Source: Sphingobacterium alkalisoli (GTDB lineage: Bacteria > Bacteroidota > Bacteroidia > Sphingobacteriales > Sphingobacteriaceae). From it: DNA of 64,000 nucleotides. The notes beneath the pieces are model-generated. The model was not told the origin of the DNA, searched no databases, and saw nothing but the letters and a program-made list of their open reading frames with translations. Shown one piece after another: positions 54,920-63,160 of the stretch. A program made the translations under genes and the position numbers. Each line of letters opens with the position of its first letter. The first letter of the stretch is position 1. The stretch is taken from contig NZ_SUKA01000003.1 of NCBI RefSeq assembly GCF_005049105.1, positions 372,001 through 436,000 of the forward strand, given 5' to 3'.

Positions 54920-56038
54920 ATGAAACTAATACATATTTGGATATTAATCACGTTGTTAGCCAGTCCGGTAGCATCTTTTTCGCAAAGTGGAAATTTTACT
55001 ATAAAAGGCAAAGCAAATCCACGGCACAATGACAAGTTCATCAAGTTGTACTACGTTAACGATACAACCAAAATCACAGATAGCGTTATCGTGAAGAACG
55101 GCCGTTTCAAATTAGAAGGGCATATAACTTCGCCTACCATAGGCAAGTTGGGTATCCAGGAGGGACAAACTGTCGATTTCATTGATTTGTTTCTGTCAAA
55201 AGGAACCATCCGTGTATCCGCCCCCGACTCCATTCGTTATGCGCATATCAGTGGCACAAAAATGGCAGAAGCACATGAGCGATTGGCCAAACAAATACGG
55301 CCTTCAGAGACAAAGCTCTTCGATGGATTGAACACGTTTAAAATGATGCCAGAAGGTGAAGAAAAGAAAGCTTTTATAGCGAAGTTGATACCCGAGATCA
55401 GTAAACAACACAGCGCTAAGCAACAAATAGTTCATGAATTTGTAGCAGAAAACCCCGCCTCTTACGTCTCTCTTTATTATCTCGATAAAACTGCGCTGGG
55501 AAGATTGGCCAACTACGAGACCACCTATCCCTATTATGAAAAATTGAGTACGGAATTAAAGGAGACCCCACTTGGGCAGCAATTAGAAGAACGATTACTT
55601 GCTGCCAAAGGTCAGTTGACCGGGACAGCCTATAAAGACTTTGTCTCTACTACGCCAGAGGGCAAAACCCTTAGTCTAAAGGAAGTGATTGCTAAAAATA
55701 AATATACGCTGGTCGATTTCTGGGCTAGCTGGTGTGGTCCCTGTCGCAAAGAAAATCCACATGTCGTTGAAACATACAACGCGTTTAAAGACAAAGGATT
55801 TACGGTTCTCAGTGTTTCGCTAGACGATGACGAAAGTCGGTGGAAAGCCGCCATTGAGCAGGATGGCATGCCATGGTATCATGTTTCCAGTCTCAAAGGC
55901 TGGAAAGAACCAGCGGCAGCACTATATGGTGTGCGGGCCATTCCACAAAATGTATTGATTGATGGCCAGGGAAAGATTGTGGCAACCAACCTCCGAGGCG
56001 AAACCTTATTTAACAAAATTCAGGAACTCGTAAAATAA
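54920..56038 (+). CDS. TlpA-type thioredoxin with DUF4369 domain (first copy)
   Basis: 372 residues: signal peptide 1-21, DUF4369 domain (about 25-115, FTIKGKANPRHNDKFIKLYY), helical spacer, and a TlpA/AhpC-TSA thioredoxin domain (about 240-370) with the redox motif WCGPC in DFWASWCGPCRKENPHV. It acts in the periplasm as a disulfide reductase or thiol-exchange protein. It is followed after 5 bases by a paralogue with WCIPC. Its presence in an import operon suggests reduction of a disulfide-bearing or metal-bound cargo (inference). Confidence 0.93.
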   Translation: MKLIHIWILITLLASPVASFSQSGNFTIKGKANPRHNDKFIKLYYVNDTTKITDSVIVKNGRFKLEGHITSPTIGKLGIQEGQTVDFIDLFLSKGTIRVSAPDSIRYAHISGTKMAEAHERLAKQIRPSETKLFDGLNTFKMMPEGEEKKAFIAKLIPEISKQHSAKQQIVHEFVAENPASYVSLYYLDKTALGRLANYETTYPYYEKLSTELKETPLGQQLEERLLAAKGQLTGTAYKDFVSTTPEGKTLSLKEVIAKNKYTLVDFWASWCGPCRKENPHVVETYNAFKDKGFTVLSVSLDDDESRWKAAIEQDGMPWYHVSSLKGWKEPAAALYGVRAIPQNVLIDGQGKIVATNLRGETLFNKIQELVK

Positions 56039-56043
56039 ATAAC

Positions 56044-57132
56044 ATGCATAAATCTAAAAACTTAAAAACACTATATGTGCTGTGCGTAAGCTTATTCGTG
56101 TTACATACAGCTGTTGCGCAGGAAACCTTCCACCTCAAAGGAGACATATCAAGTCCTGCAATGGAAGGTAGTGCGGTTCTTTTGGCCTACCATAACGGAA
56201 AAACGTTTAAACACGATACGACACGTGTCCGTGAAGGTCATTTCGAACTGAAAGGGAATGTTGATAAACCTGTAAAAGTCCTTCTTTTCGTTGGTTATTC
56301 TAAAGAAGAGGAAGCAAAAACAAAGAAACGAGGCGAGAGCACTCAATTCTATCTTGATGCGGGAATCACCACGATAAAAGGAGAACGTGTAGAAACTGCC
56401 ACTATAAAGGGAGCCGCTGTTCAGCATGATTTCAGTATACTTCAGCAGAGTCTTAACGCTGTCGGCTTGACCGACAACGATATAAAGGAAGAACGCTTTG
56501 CTGCTAAGCGAGATAGTGTGTATCTGGATTTTTTAGCATCCTATCCGAACTCTCAAGTGTCGTTTGACCTGATGAAACAAATAGCTAGACCTAATCTCCT
56601 CAGCCAACGTTACGAAGAGATGTCACAAATATACACTAATATGGCACCCGTGTGGCGTGATTCCGAGGATGGCCAACGCGTTTCACGGTTGCTGCTTGGT
56701 GCAAAAAAACTGGGACTAGGAAAGGATGCCATTGATTTTACGATGAATGATGTCTCGGGTAAGCCAGTTAGCCTGTCAGACTTTCGTGGTCAGTACGTAT
56801 TGCTTGACTTTTGGGCTTCCTGGTGCATCCCTTGTCGTGCTGAAAATCCACATTTAGTTGAAGCATTTGAAAAGTTTAAAGACAAAAACTTTACGATACT
56901 TGGCGTTTCGCTCGATAAAGAAAGCGGTAAGCAGCAATGGATTGATGCCATTGAAAAAGATGGTCTTCCCTGGATTCACGTATCCGATCTCAAAGGGTTC
57001 GATAATGCTGCTGCCCAAAGCTATGACGTACAGTCCATTCCTATAAACTATTTAATCGATCCTAAGGGTAAGATTGTTGCAGTGGGTTTGCGAGGAGACC
57101 AGCTTATGAAAAAATTGGAAAATATACTTTAG
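56044..57132 (+). CDS. TlpA-type thioredoxin with DUF4369 domain (second copy)
   Basis: 362 residues: signal peptide (about 1-24, LFVLHTAVAQ), DUF4369 (about 26-115, FHLKGDISSPAMEGSAVLLAY), spacer and thioredoxin domain (about 232-360) with WCIPC in DFWASWCIPCRAENPHLV. The X-P pair differs from the first copy, which usually shifts redox potential, so the two may act in series or on different partners. Last gene of the operon; a 17-bp hairpin follows directly. Confidence 0.93.
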   Translation: MHKSKNLKTLYVLCVSLFVLHTAVAQETFHLKGDISSPAMEGSAVLLAYHNGKTFKHDTTRVREGHFELKGNVDKPVKVLLFVGYSKEEEAKTKKRGESTQFYLDAGITTIKGERVETATIKGAAVQHDFSILQQSLNAVGLTDNDIKEERFAAKRDSVYLDFLASYPNSQVSFDLMKQIARPNLLSQRYEEMSQIYTNMAPVWRDSEDGQRVSRLLLGAKKLGLGKDAIDFTMNDVSGKPVSLSDFRGQYVLLDFWASWCIPCRAENPHLVEAFEKFKDKNFTILGVSLDKESGKQQWIDAIEKDGLPWIHVSDLKGFDNAAAQSYDVQSIPINYLIDPKGKIVAVGLRGDQLMKKLENIL

Positions 57133-57133
57133 T

Positions 57134-57170
57134 ATACAGCATCCCGAAAGCCGCTTTCGGGATGCTGTAT
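57134..57170. terminator. Long hairpin between convergent operons
   Basis: Seventeen-base arms (57134-57150 and 57154-57170) pair perfectly around the triloop CCG. It starts 2 bases after the second TlpA stop and ends 4 bases before the convergent GH105 gene. No clear T run on either side, so termination may depend on stem strength or Rho. Confidence 0.75.
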
Positions 57171-57173
57171 CAA

Positions 57174-58310
57174 TTACTTCTGTAGTGCTAGCATGGCGCT
57201 AGCGCACCACAAGAGCGCTGCTTGCCCGTGGAAATCGCCAACCAAACGTCTACGGTTGAGATAATGCTCCTTCGTTGAACCGATATTTGTACCAATACAC
57301 ACTTCCCTGAGATCACCATTTTCGTTAAGATAAGGCATTAACGCAAGCCAGGCCTTACGCACGACTGGTGCATATTCGGCTTGCTTTAACCAACCTTCTT
57401 TTACACCGGTGATCATGGCATAGGTAAACATCGCCGACCCCGAAGTTTCCGTCCACGACTCTTTAGGTTCGTCAACTAATTGCCCCCAAAGACCCTCGCT
57501 GTTGGTATTTTCTTTTAAGGTACGTATCATCAGTTGATAGCTCGCTAATATCCGGGCATAGTACTCGCTCTCTTTAGGTAGATTTTTCAATAATTCAGTC
57601 ATGCCAGCTGCCATCCATCCGTTGCCGCGACCCCAGAAAAAAGGTGCCTCTTTTGCATGATAAAAAAGTCCGTTTGGCCTCTGTATCGAGTCGAGATATA
57701 CTGTCATCTCATATGCTGCCCGGTCAATGTACTTTCTGTCCTTTGTAGCCAGGTAAGCATGGCTTTGGATTGCGGTGATCATATACATGTCATCGATCCA
57801 GAACCGCGTCTGCCAGCTCAATCCCTTTTCTAAAAACGAACGGTGTTTGATGCTATCGCGGCTTGAAGACTTTGGCATCTGCCACTGCCGATCCGCAAAA
57901 TCAATCCCGATATGATAATACAACGGATTTTGGGTCAGCATATAAAGCCGCAAAGGTATCACTCCAAAAACCGTATTGTCTACATGATTGGGCTTTTGCA
58001 TGAGCTCTTTGCGCTTTCCCAATAGAGGATAAAAACGTTTCTCCAAGTCGGTGAGCAATTGCTTATTGTTTGTTTTTTCGCTAAAAACGAGTGCCCCCAG
58101 CCAAGTACATGTTTCCGGATACACAATATAAGGTGGTTCCCCCGAGATTTCGTCAAAATGACGGTAATCGCTAGCAAGATAGTTTCTTACTAGCTTTTCG
58201 CCCACCATAGCAGGATCCGCATGTTTCGGTAAATGCTGCAAAATATCTTGCTGTGCATAAGCCTGTATGCTCACGAAAAATAGACAGACGTTTAGAATTT
58301 TTCTCTTCAT
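57174..58310 (-). CDS. GH88/GH105 unsaturated glucuronyl/galacturonyl hydrolase
   Basis: 378 residues: signal peptide 1-19 and an (alpha/alpha)6 barrel with family signatures VDNTVFGVIPL, WIDDMYMITAIQSHAYLA, FFWGRGNGWMAAGMTELL, ESWTETSGSAMFTYAMITGVKEGWL. These enzymes hydrolyse the unsaturated uronic acid left by polysaccharide lyases, such as rhamnogalacturonan, glucuronan or arabinogalactan fragments. The signal peptide suggests action in the periplasm. Last gene of PUL 2, preceded by a sense-strand hairpin. Exact linkage specificity is not readable. Confidence 0.9.
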   Translation of the reverse strand: MKRKILNVCLFFVSIQAYAQQDILQHLPKHADPAMVGEKLVRNYLASDYRHFDEISGEPPYIVYPETCTWLGALVFSEKTNNKQLLTDLEKRFYPLLGKRKELMQKPNHVDNTVFGVIPLRLYMLTQNPLYYHIGIDFADRQWQMPKSSSRDSIKHRSFLEKGLSWQTRFWIDDMYMITAIQSHAYLATKDRKYIDRAAYEMTVYLDSIQRPNGLFYHAKEAPFFWGRGNGWMAAGMTELLKNLPKESEYYARILASYQLMIRTLKENTNSEGLWGQLVDEPKESWTETSGSAMFTYAMITGVKEGWLKQAEYAPVVRKAWLALMPYLNENGDLREVCIGTNIGSTKEHYLNRRRLVGDFHGQAALLWCASAMLALQK

Positions 58311-58331
58311 CGTATTATTTTATCAAGTTAT

Positions 58332-58364
58332 GAGGCCATTGGCTATGGACTAGCCAATAGCCTC
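58332..58364 (-). promoter_or_regulatory. Intercistronic RNA hairpin before the GH105 gene
   Basis: Fourteen-base arms (58332-58345 and 58351-58364) around a 5-base loop. The single C-A position on the plus strand becomes G-U in the minus-strand mRNA. Same design as the hairpin before the last enzyme gene of PUL 1. A T run lies on the plus-strand side only, so it is not an intrinsic terminator for the PUL transcript. Confidence 0.6.
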
Positions 58365-58406
58365 CATTTTTATTCGGTCTTTGTCATTGGATCCAGTAAC
58401 GTTCAA

Positions 58407-59702
58407 TTACTCGCTCGCACCATATACACGCATGCGGTTGATGCTGGCTACCCGTCCCCTGTTGCTTTCCGTCACCGTAATTTTAATATAGCGCGCCTTC
58501 TGTTTCGCAAATGAAGCATACCGAAGGGCGTCCGAACTCGGGCTCGATCCCCAATCTAGGATACCCACCTGTGTGAAGGAACTGCCGTCGCGGCTCACCT
58601 CTATAATGGCTTTACGGAGATCATTATTAAAATTTCTACGATTGATCATTATTTCTGTAATCATGTGCTCTTCTTTCATATCGACCAGTATCCAATGTGG
58701 TAGAGGCTCTTCCCCACCTGCCCACTTACTGTGCCAAAACGGATTAGCTCCATCTACTAAGATTGCACCCGGAGTTCCCTGCGATTCACTATAGGATGAA
58801 GCCGTCGCCGTCCATCCCTCGTAGCTTAGTTCGGCTTCGATGAAAAAGTTAACCGTTTTCTTCACCGGATCAGCATCTTTTGATGAGACCGTGATCTGTA
58901 CATCACCTCTACCCTTCGCGGTCACTATACCTTCTTCATCCACCGTCGCGATATCCGGACGGCTGCTTTCATACTGCAATTCAACACCCGACGCAATAGC
59001 TGGCAATATAGTTAAATCACGGCGCAAATTATAAGTGCCACCCATCGCGTTGATCATTATCTTATCAGCGGGAACGACAATATCTTCTACCGTAAGATCC
59101 AGGACCTTAACTTTGCAGGTGATCATGATATCGGGATTATGTACCGCCCGAACAGTTAAATTAGCTTCGCCATTCAATAGATGCCCTTCCGCCCTACCGG
59201 CTTCCGTCACGGTAAAGACACTGGCATCATCGGTGTGGAATGTCACTAGTGGCGTACTGTTTTCTGGAAGTAGGTTGATCATCACTTTTTGTTCCAGATT
59301 GTACCCAACGATCAGATAGCCATCTACCATTCCTTCAATTTCGATCGTTTCGATCGAAGGTCGTTCGATAATAATCGTACGTTCGTCGTTCAATCGACTG
59401 CCGTCCTGTGTCTTCACTTGTAGAACCGCTTCACCCATTTGTTTAGGCTGTATGAGTCCTTTAGCAGATACCGTAAATATTTCCTCATCGCTAGATTTAT
59501 AAGTGATACCTGCTCTATCTGCATTCCCTGGTGCAGTAGATGCTTCTACCAGGAATGTTTCATTTAGCGGGATAGTTAGTCCTTCGTTTCCGATATTTTG
59601 GATCAGAATATCGCTTACTTTTATCTCTTCTGTTTTGGAGCAGCCCCAAAACAAGAATACTATGCCCAGCACAGCAATCCTATTTCTAAATATACGTGTC
59701 AT
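58407..59702 (-). CDS. BIG2 repeat + F5/8 type C surface lipoprotein
   Basis: 431 residues: lipobox FWGC (Cys21); three Ig-like beta-sandwich segments of the BIG2 kind (about 25-110, 110-200, 205-290; e.g. ITYKSSDEEIFTVSAKGLI and ESSRPDIATVDEEGIVTAKG); and a C-terminal F5/8 type C domain (about 295-431, NPFWHSKWAGGEEPLPHWILVDMKEEHMI). It is in the SusE/F-like position of PUL 2 and is probably a surface glycan-binding protein extended on an Ig stalk. It lies 28 bases after the GH76 gene. Confidence 0.88.
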   Translation of the reverse strand: MTRIFRNRIAVLGIVFLFWGCSKTEEIKVSDILIQNIGNEGLTIPLNETFLVEASTAPGNADRAGITYKSSDEEIFTVSAKGLIQPKQMGEAVLQVKTQDGSRLNDERTIIIERPSIETIEIEGMVDGYLIVGYNLEQKVMINLLPENSTPLVTFHTDDASVFTVTEAGRAEGHLLNGEANLTVRAVHNPDIMITCKVKVLDLTVEDIVVPADKIMINAMGGTYNLRRDLTILPAIASGVELQYESSRPDIATVDEEGIVTAKGRGDVQITVSSKDADPVKKTVNFFIEAELSYEGWTATASSYSESQGTPGAILVDGANPFWHSKWAGGEEPLPHWILVDMKEEHMITEIMINRRNFNNDLRKAIIEVSRDGSSFTQVGILDWGSSPSSDALRYASFAKQKARYIKITVTESNRGRVASINRMRVYGASE

Positions 59703-59730
59703 AATTTGGTACAGTTATTTAATATTCCAG

Positions 59731-61329
59731 TTACTTTTTTGCCTCATAATCGGCGAGTCTAGCCAACATTTCTACACATGCACCTTGATAAAGAATTCCC
59801 CACTCGGTACGTGGCGTAGTCGCTTTAAGGTCATTGTTCAATAGATTAGTTTGTGGGTCGCGCGCTATTGACATCCAGGCATGCTGCATTATTTTTCGAT
59901 AAGCCTGTACATACTTTTCATTTTTATCTATACGGCATAGTTCGATATAACCTCTTAATAGAATAGCATTAAACCACACATTGTTATCCGTCCACATACC
60001 AATCTCCTCGCCTAGCGCACTTGAATAATATGGCTTAAACCAACGTTTGTAGGCTGCATCAGCGGTGGCCTTAGCCTCGATCAAGTACTGGTTGTCGCCA
60101 GTGATCTCGTACAATAATACAGCAGCTTGTATCGGTTGTCCCGCGTTGTAGGTATATTTCGTTTTATCTATGATGACGGAAGAACCTGGATTATTTGGAT
60201 CAGATAACTTTATATTATCCCAATAAAGCTTATCTTCCGGATCCTGGAGTCGATCCTTCACCCAATGATAAAATTCCTTCGCACGATCCAAATACGCCTG
60301 CTCATTCGTTGCCTGATATAGTTTGGCACCAAGTACGGCGGCAGGAGCCGTTGAACAGGTGTTTTTTCCCTTATCTCCTTCCTTCCAATGAATACCACCT
60401 CCCATCAAGCTATTTGTTCCCGACAAGACAAAGTTCCATACTAATTTCGCGCGGTCAAGGTATTTAGAATCATCTGTGAGCATATACAGATCAACCATAT
60501 CCAATCCGATCCATACATTATCATCATAAAAGCGTTCATCTCCTCCGCCCGGAAATACTGCATACCCCTCAGGACCACCTTGTCTGCGGTTGCGAAACTT
60601 GTCTATCGATGTTAAAAATCTATTATCATATAAGTTAGCATACTTCGTTTTTAATGACGCATCGTGCTCTCCCATAGCCTTTAAAGCGGTGTAACCTGAA
60701 AAAGCAGCACCTTGCCCCCACACGGTCGATGCACCATCCCAAAACGTATTCCTACGCGGATAGTATTCACCCCAAACATCCAAAGGCATGCCATCGAGAA
60801 AGTACGTTACGAGTGCATCCATCATTTCGTCTGCAGCGGTCATCAACATATCCGATTGCTCGGCCTGTGTAACCTCTAGCGTAAAGGTGAAAGGCTGTTT
60901 GGCCAACGCAGTATTTACGCCATTGCTTGCCCTTACCGTCCACTTTATGTCGACGGGGTTTCCTATATTCGCACCTGCAGCCTTCGCCAGCGAATCAAGC
61001 TGCAGCCGGGATACGTTCAGTGAATACATAGTACCAAGTCTTTCAGGTTTTCGACTCATTAAGGGCTCCGAAAAATCTCCCGAAGCTTTATCAAACAATA
61101 CGGTATAGAAGGCCAGCGTACCATTCGAAACCATGGCCTCCGACCATTTAAATAATACACCGGCTTGCTGCTCGGCGTCAAGAACGACCCGGGTTTCGTT
61201 TGTCGGTGAGCGCAATTCAACCTCCTCTACGAGTCCCTCACCAAGTCCTGCACTCGCTTCCTTTTGACAAGAAGCGAGGGATAAGATAGCTGCAACTACC
61301 GTGGTGCTAAGAAATGCTATATTTTTCAT
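59731..61329 (-). CDS. SusE-domain / GH76 fusion lipoprotein
   Basis: 532 residues from the ATG at 61329 (MKNIAFLSTTVVAAILSLASC, lipid Cys21). A SusE-like Ig domain (about 35-153, ELRSPTNETRVVLD, VDIKWTVRASNGV) is fused to an (alpha/alpha)6 barrel of the GH76 kind (about 160-530). The paired catalytic aspartates are at 269-270 in FYDDNVWIGLDM, with TYNAGQPIQAAVLLYEITGD downstream. GH76 enzymes are endo-alpha-1,6-mannanases that open fungal-type mannan. It is probably on the cell surface, combining binding and cutting. It starts 32 bases after the SusD stop. Confidence 0.88.
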   Translation of the reverse strand: MKNIAFLSTTVVAAILSLASCQKEASAGLGEGLVEEVELRSPTNETRVVLDAEQQAGVLFKWSEAMVSNGTLAFYTVLFDKASGDFSEPLMSRKPERLGTMYSLNVSRLQLDSLAKAAGANIGNPVDIKWTVRASNGVNTALAKQPFTFTLEVTQAEQSDMLMTAADEMMDALVTYFLDGMPLDVWGEYYPRRNTFWDGASTVWGQGAAFSGYTALKAMGEHDASLKTKYANLYDNRFLTSIDKFRNRRQGGPEGYAVFPGGGDERFYDDNVWIGLDMVDLYMLTDDSKYLDRAKLVWNFVLSGTNSLMGGGIHWKEGDKGKNTCSTAPAAVLGAKLYQATNEQAYLDRAKEFYHWVKDRLQDPEDKLYWDNIKLSDPNNPGSSVIIDKTKYTYNAGQPIQAAVLLYEITGDNQYLIEAKATADAAYKRWFKPYYSSALGEEIGMWTDNNVWFNAILLRGYIELCRIDKNEKYVQAYRKIMQHAWMSIARDPQTNLLNNDLKATTPRTEWGILYQGACVEMLARLADYEAKK

Positions 61330-61361
61330 AATTTTTTTAACTTTTAGGTGGTATAGTATGC

Positions 61362-63155
61362 TTACCATCCTGGGTTTTCTACAAGATTTCTATTTTTATT
61401 CAGCTCATCCTGCACAATATTCCATAAGTATTGCTTGTCTTTCCATTGACGGGTTTCGAATACCGTACGTTGTGAAAAGTCTGCAGAGGTCGTAGCTTCG
61501 ATGTTCATGCCGTAAAAGTCACCACCATCTGTATCAGGTGCAATTTTCCAACGACGGGTATCAAAAAAGCGTAGATTTTCAAAGCACAATTCTACCCGGC
61601 GTTCCTGGTGGATGGCATCACGCATGGCATCTTTGTCTGCTGGAATAGGTAAATTATCCTCGGCTGTCCCGTATTGTGGAATACCTGCTCTTTCACGAAT
61701 CATATTGAGATATTTTAGGATATCCGCATGGTTGGGATCATACTCATTTAGTGCTTCCACATAATTCAGATAGACCTCTGCCAACCTTAATTGCACTTCT
61801 AAACGACCTTGTATACGATCTGGTTCCAACGTACTGCTTGGATGTACCATTTTACGCGCACCATATCCCGTTCGAGAATAGTTTCTTCCGGTATATAACC
61901 CACTATTTCCTCCACTATACATCTGTATCGTTACAGGTTGGTTATTGCTGCCTCTATCATTGTTGAGCCATTTGCTGAGGTTAAAGGTAATTGCTACATA
62001 GAAACGAGGTTCACGCCCTACATACATATTTGAGGTACCCGATGCATAATAATTCGTTTGCTGCGAAGTCGTCCCGCTTTCAGAATAGCCCGAGGCACCA
62101 TCGGTAATTGGTCTACCATTTGCCATAAAAAAGGCATCCACCAACTGCTGCGTTGGACCGAAAGCCGACCAGCCGCCTACATTTCGAGGTGATCCCATTT
62201 TATCTGGACCAAAATTATCCGATACCCTCGCCATGATAACTTCGGAGTTCCAATCTGTAAGATGCACATTTTTCAAGGATTCAAATGGCTTAACTGCGCC
62301 ATTGGCATCCCTTTCGATATAAAGGCTGTATTGTCCAAAATCGATCATTTCTTTAGCAGCATCAGCAGCAAGCTTCCACTTATTCATGTCATACTGCTGA
62401 TTGATCAGTACAGTACCATCTAGGTTCTTAAAATCAGCATACTCCGTATTTCCGTTAAATAATGGACTAGCCGCGTATAATAACACCCTGGATTTAAATG
62501 CCAAAGCCATGCCCTGATTAATTCTACCCCATTCGCGTGTGCTTACCGGAGTGGTAGGTAGATCTGGAATGGCTGTATTGATTTCATTAACCACATAGGC
62601 CACGCATTCATCGTACGTGTTACGCGGTATGCTGATCTCTTCCAACGTTGCATCAGGCTCTAAGGGCACATCTGGCATAAGGATCACTGGGCCGTATTGC
62701 ATCATGAGATTAGCATAAAAGTAAGCACGCAGAAAGCGGGCTTCTGCCTTCCATTTGGTTTTCTCCTGCTGCGGTACCTCCGGATTTTCGTCTACATGTT
62801 GTATAAAGAAGGATGCAGAACGAATGCCCTGATAGTAATGTCCCCACCTGTTGAAGGCACCTGTATTTCTATCCCAGTTACCTATATTTAACTGAAAGGG
62901 AGCCATGTCGTTATACGTAATATCGACATCATCCGATAAGCCTTCAAAGCTATTGTCAAAGCGCCAATCCATTTGCGAACGAATTCGGTTATATACGTTT
63001 GCCAAGTATTGTTCCGTCGTCGTCCGACGCTTAAATATATCGTCGATCTGTAGGCGATCATCGGGCACTTGATCGAAGAAATCTTTGTTGCAAGAACTGC
63101 ATATGAGCAGAAGCAATAATCCTATGTAAATTTTTATCGTTGTATTCATAATCAA
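61362..63155 (-). CDS. SusD/RagB-family outer-membrane lipoprotein of PUL 2
   Basis: 597 residues: lipobox CSSC (Cys22), FFDQVPDDRLQIDDIF, EARFLRAYFYANLMMQYGP, YLNMIRERAGIPQYG, RRVELCFENLRFFDTRRWK, ending NRNLVENPGW. Its layout closely parallels the PUL 1 SusD (same FLDQVPDDR-like start and VxNPGW end), which suggests related cargo classes or recent common ancestry. It begins 5 bases after the SusC stop. Confidence 0.95.
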   Translation of the reverse strand: MIMNTTIKIYIGLLLLLICSSCNKDFFDQVPDDRLQIDDIFKRRTTTEQYLANVYNRIRSQMDWRFDNSFEGLSDDVDITYNDMAPFQLNIGNWDRNTGAFNRWGHYYQGIRSASFFIQHVDENPEVPQQEKTKWKAEARFLRAYFYANLMMQYGPVILMPDVPLEPDATLEEISIPRNTYDECVAYVVNEINTAIPDLPTTPVSTREWGRINQGMALAFKSRVLLYAASPLFNGNTEYADFKNLDGTVLINQQYDMNKWKLAADAAKEMIDFGQYSLYIERDANGAVKPFESLKNVHLTDWNSEVIMARVSDNFGPDKMGSPRNVGGWSAFGPTQQLVDAFFMANGRPITDGASGYSESGTTSQQTNYYASGTSNMYVGREPRFYVAITFNLSKWLNNDRGSNNQPVTIQMYSGGNSGLYTGRNYSRTGYGARKMVHPSSTLEPDRIQGRLEVQLRLAEVYLNYVEALNEYDPNHADILKYLNMIRERAGIPQYGTAEDNLPIPADKDAMRDAIHQERRVELCFENLRFFDTRRWKIAPDTDGGDFYGMNIEATTSADFSQRTVFETRQWKDKQYLWNIVQDELNKNRNLVENPGW

Positions 63156-63160
63156 CAGAA

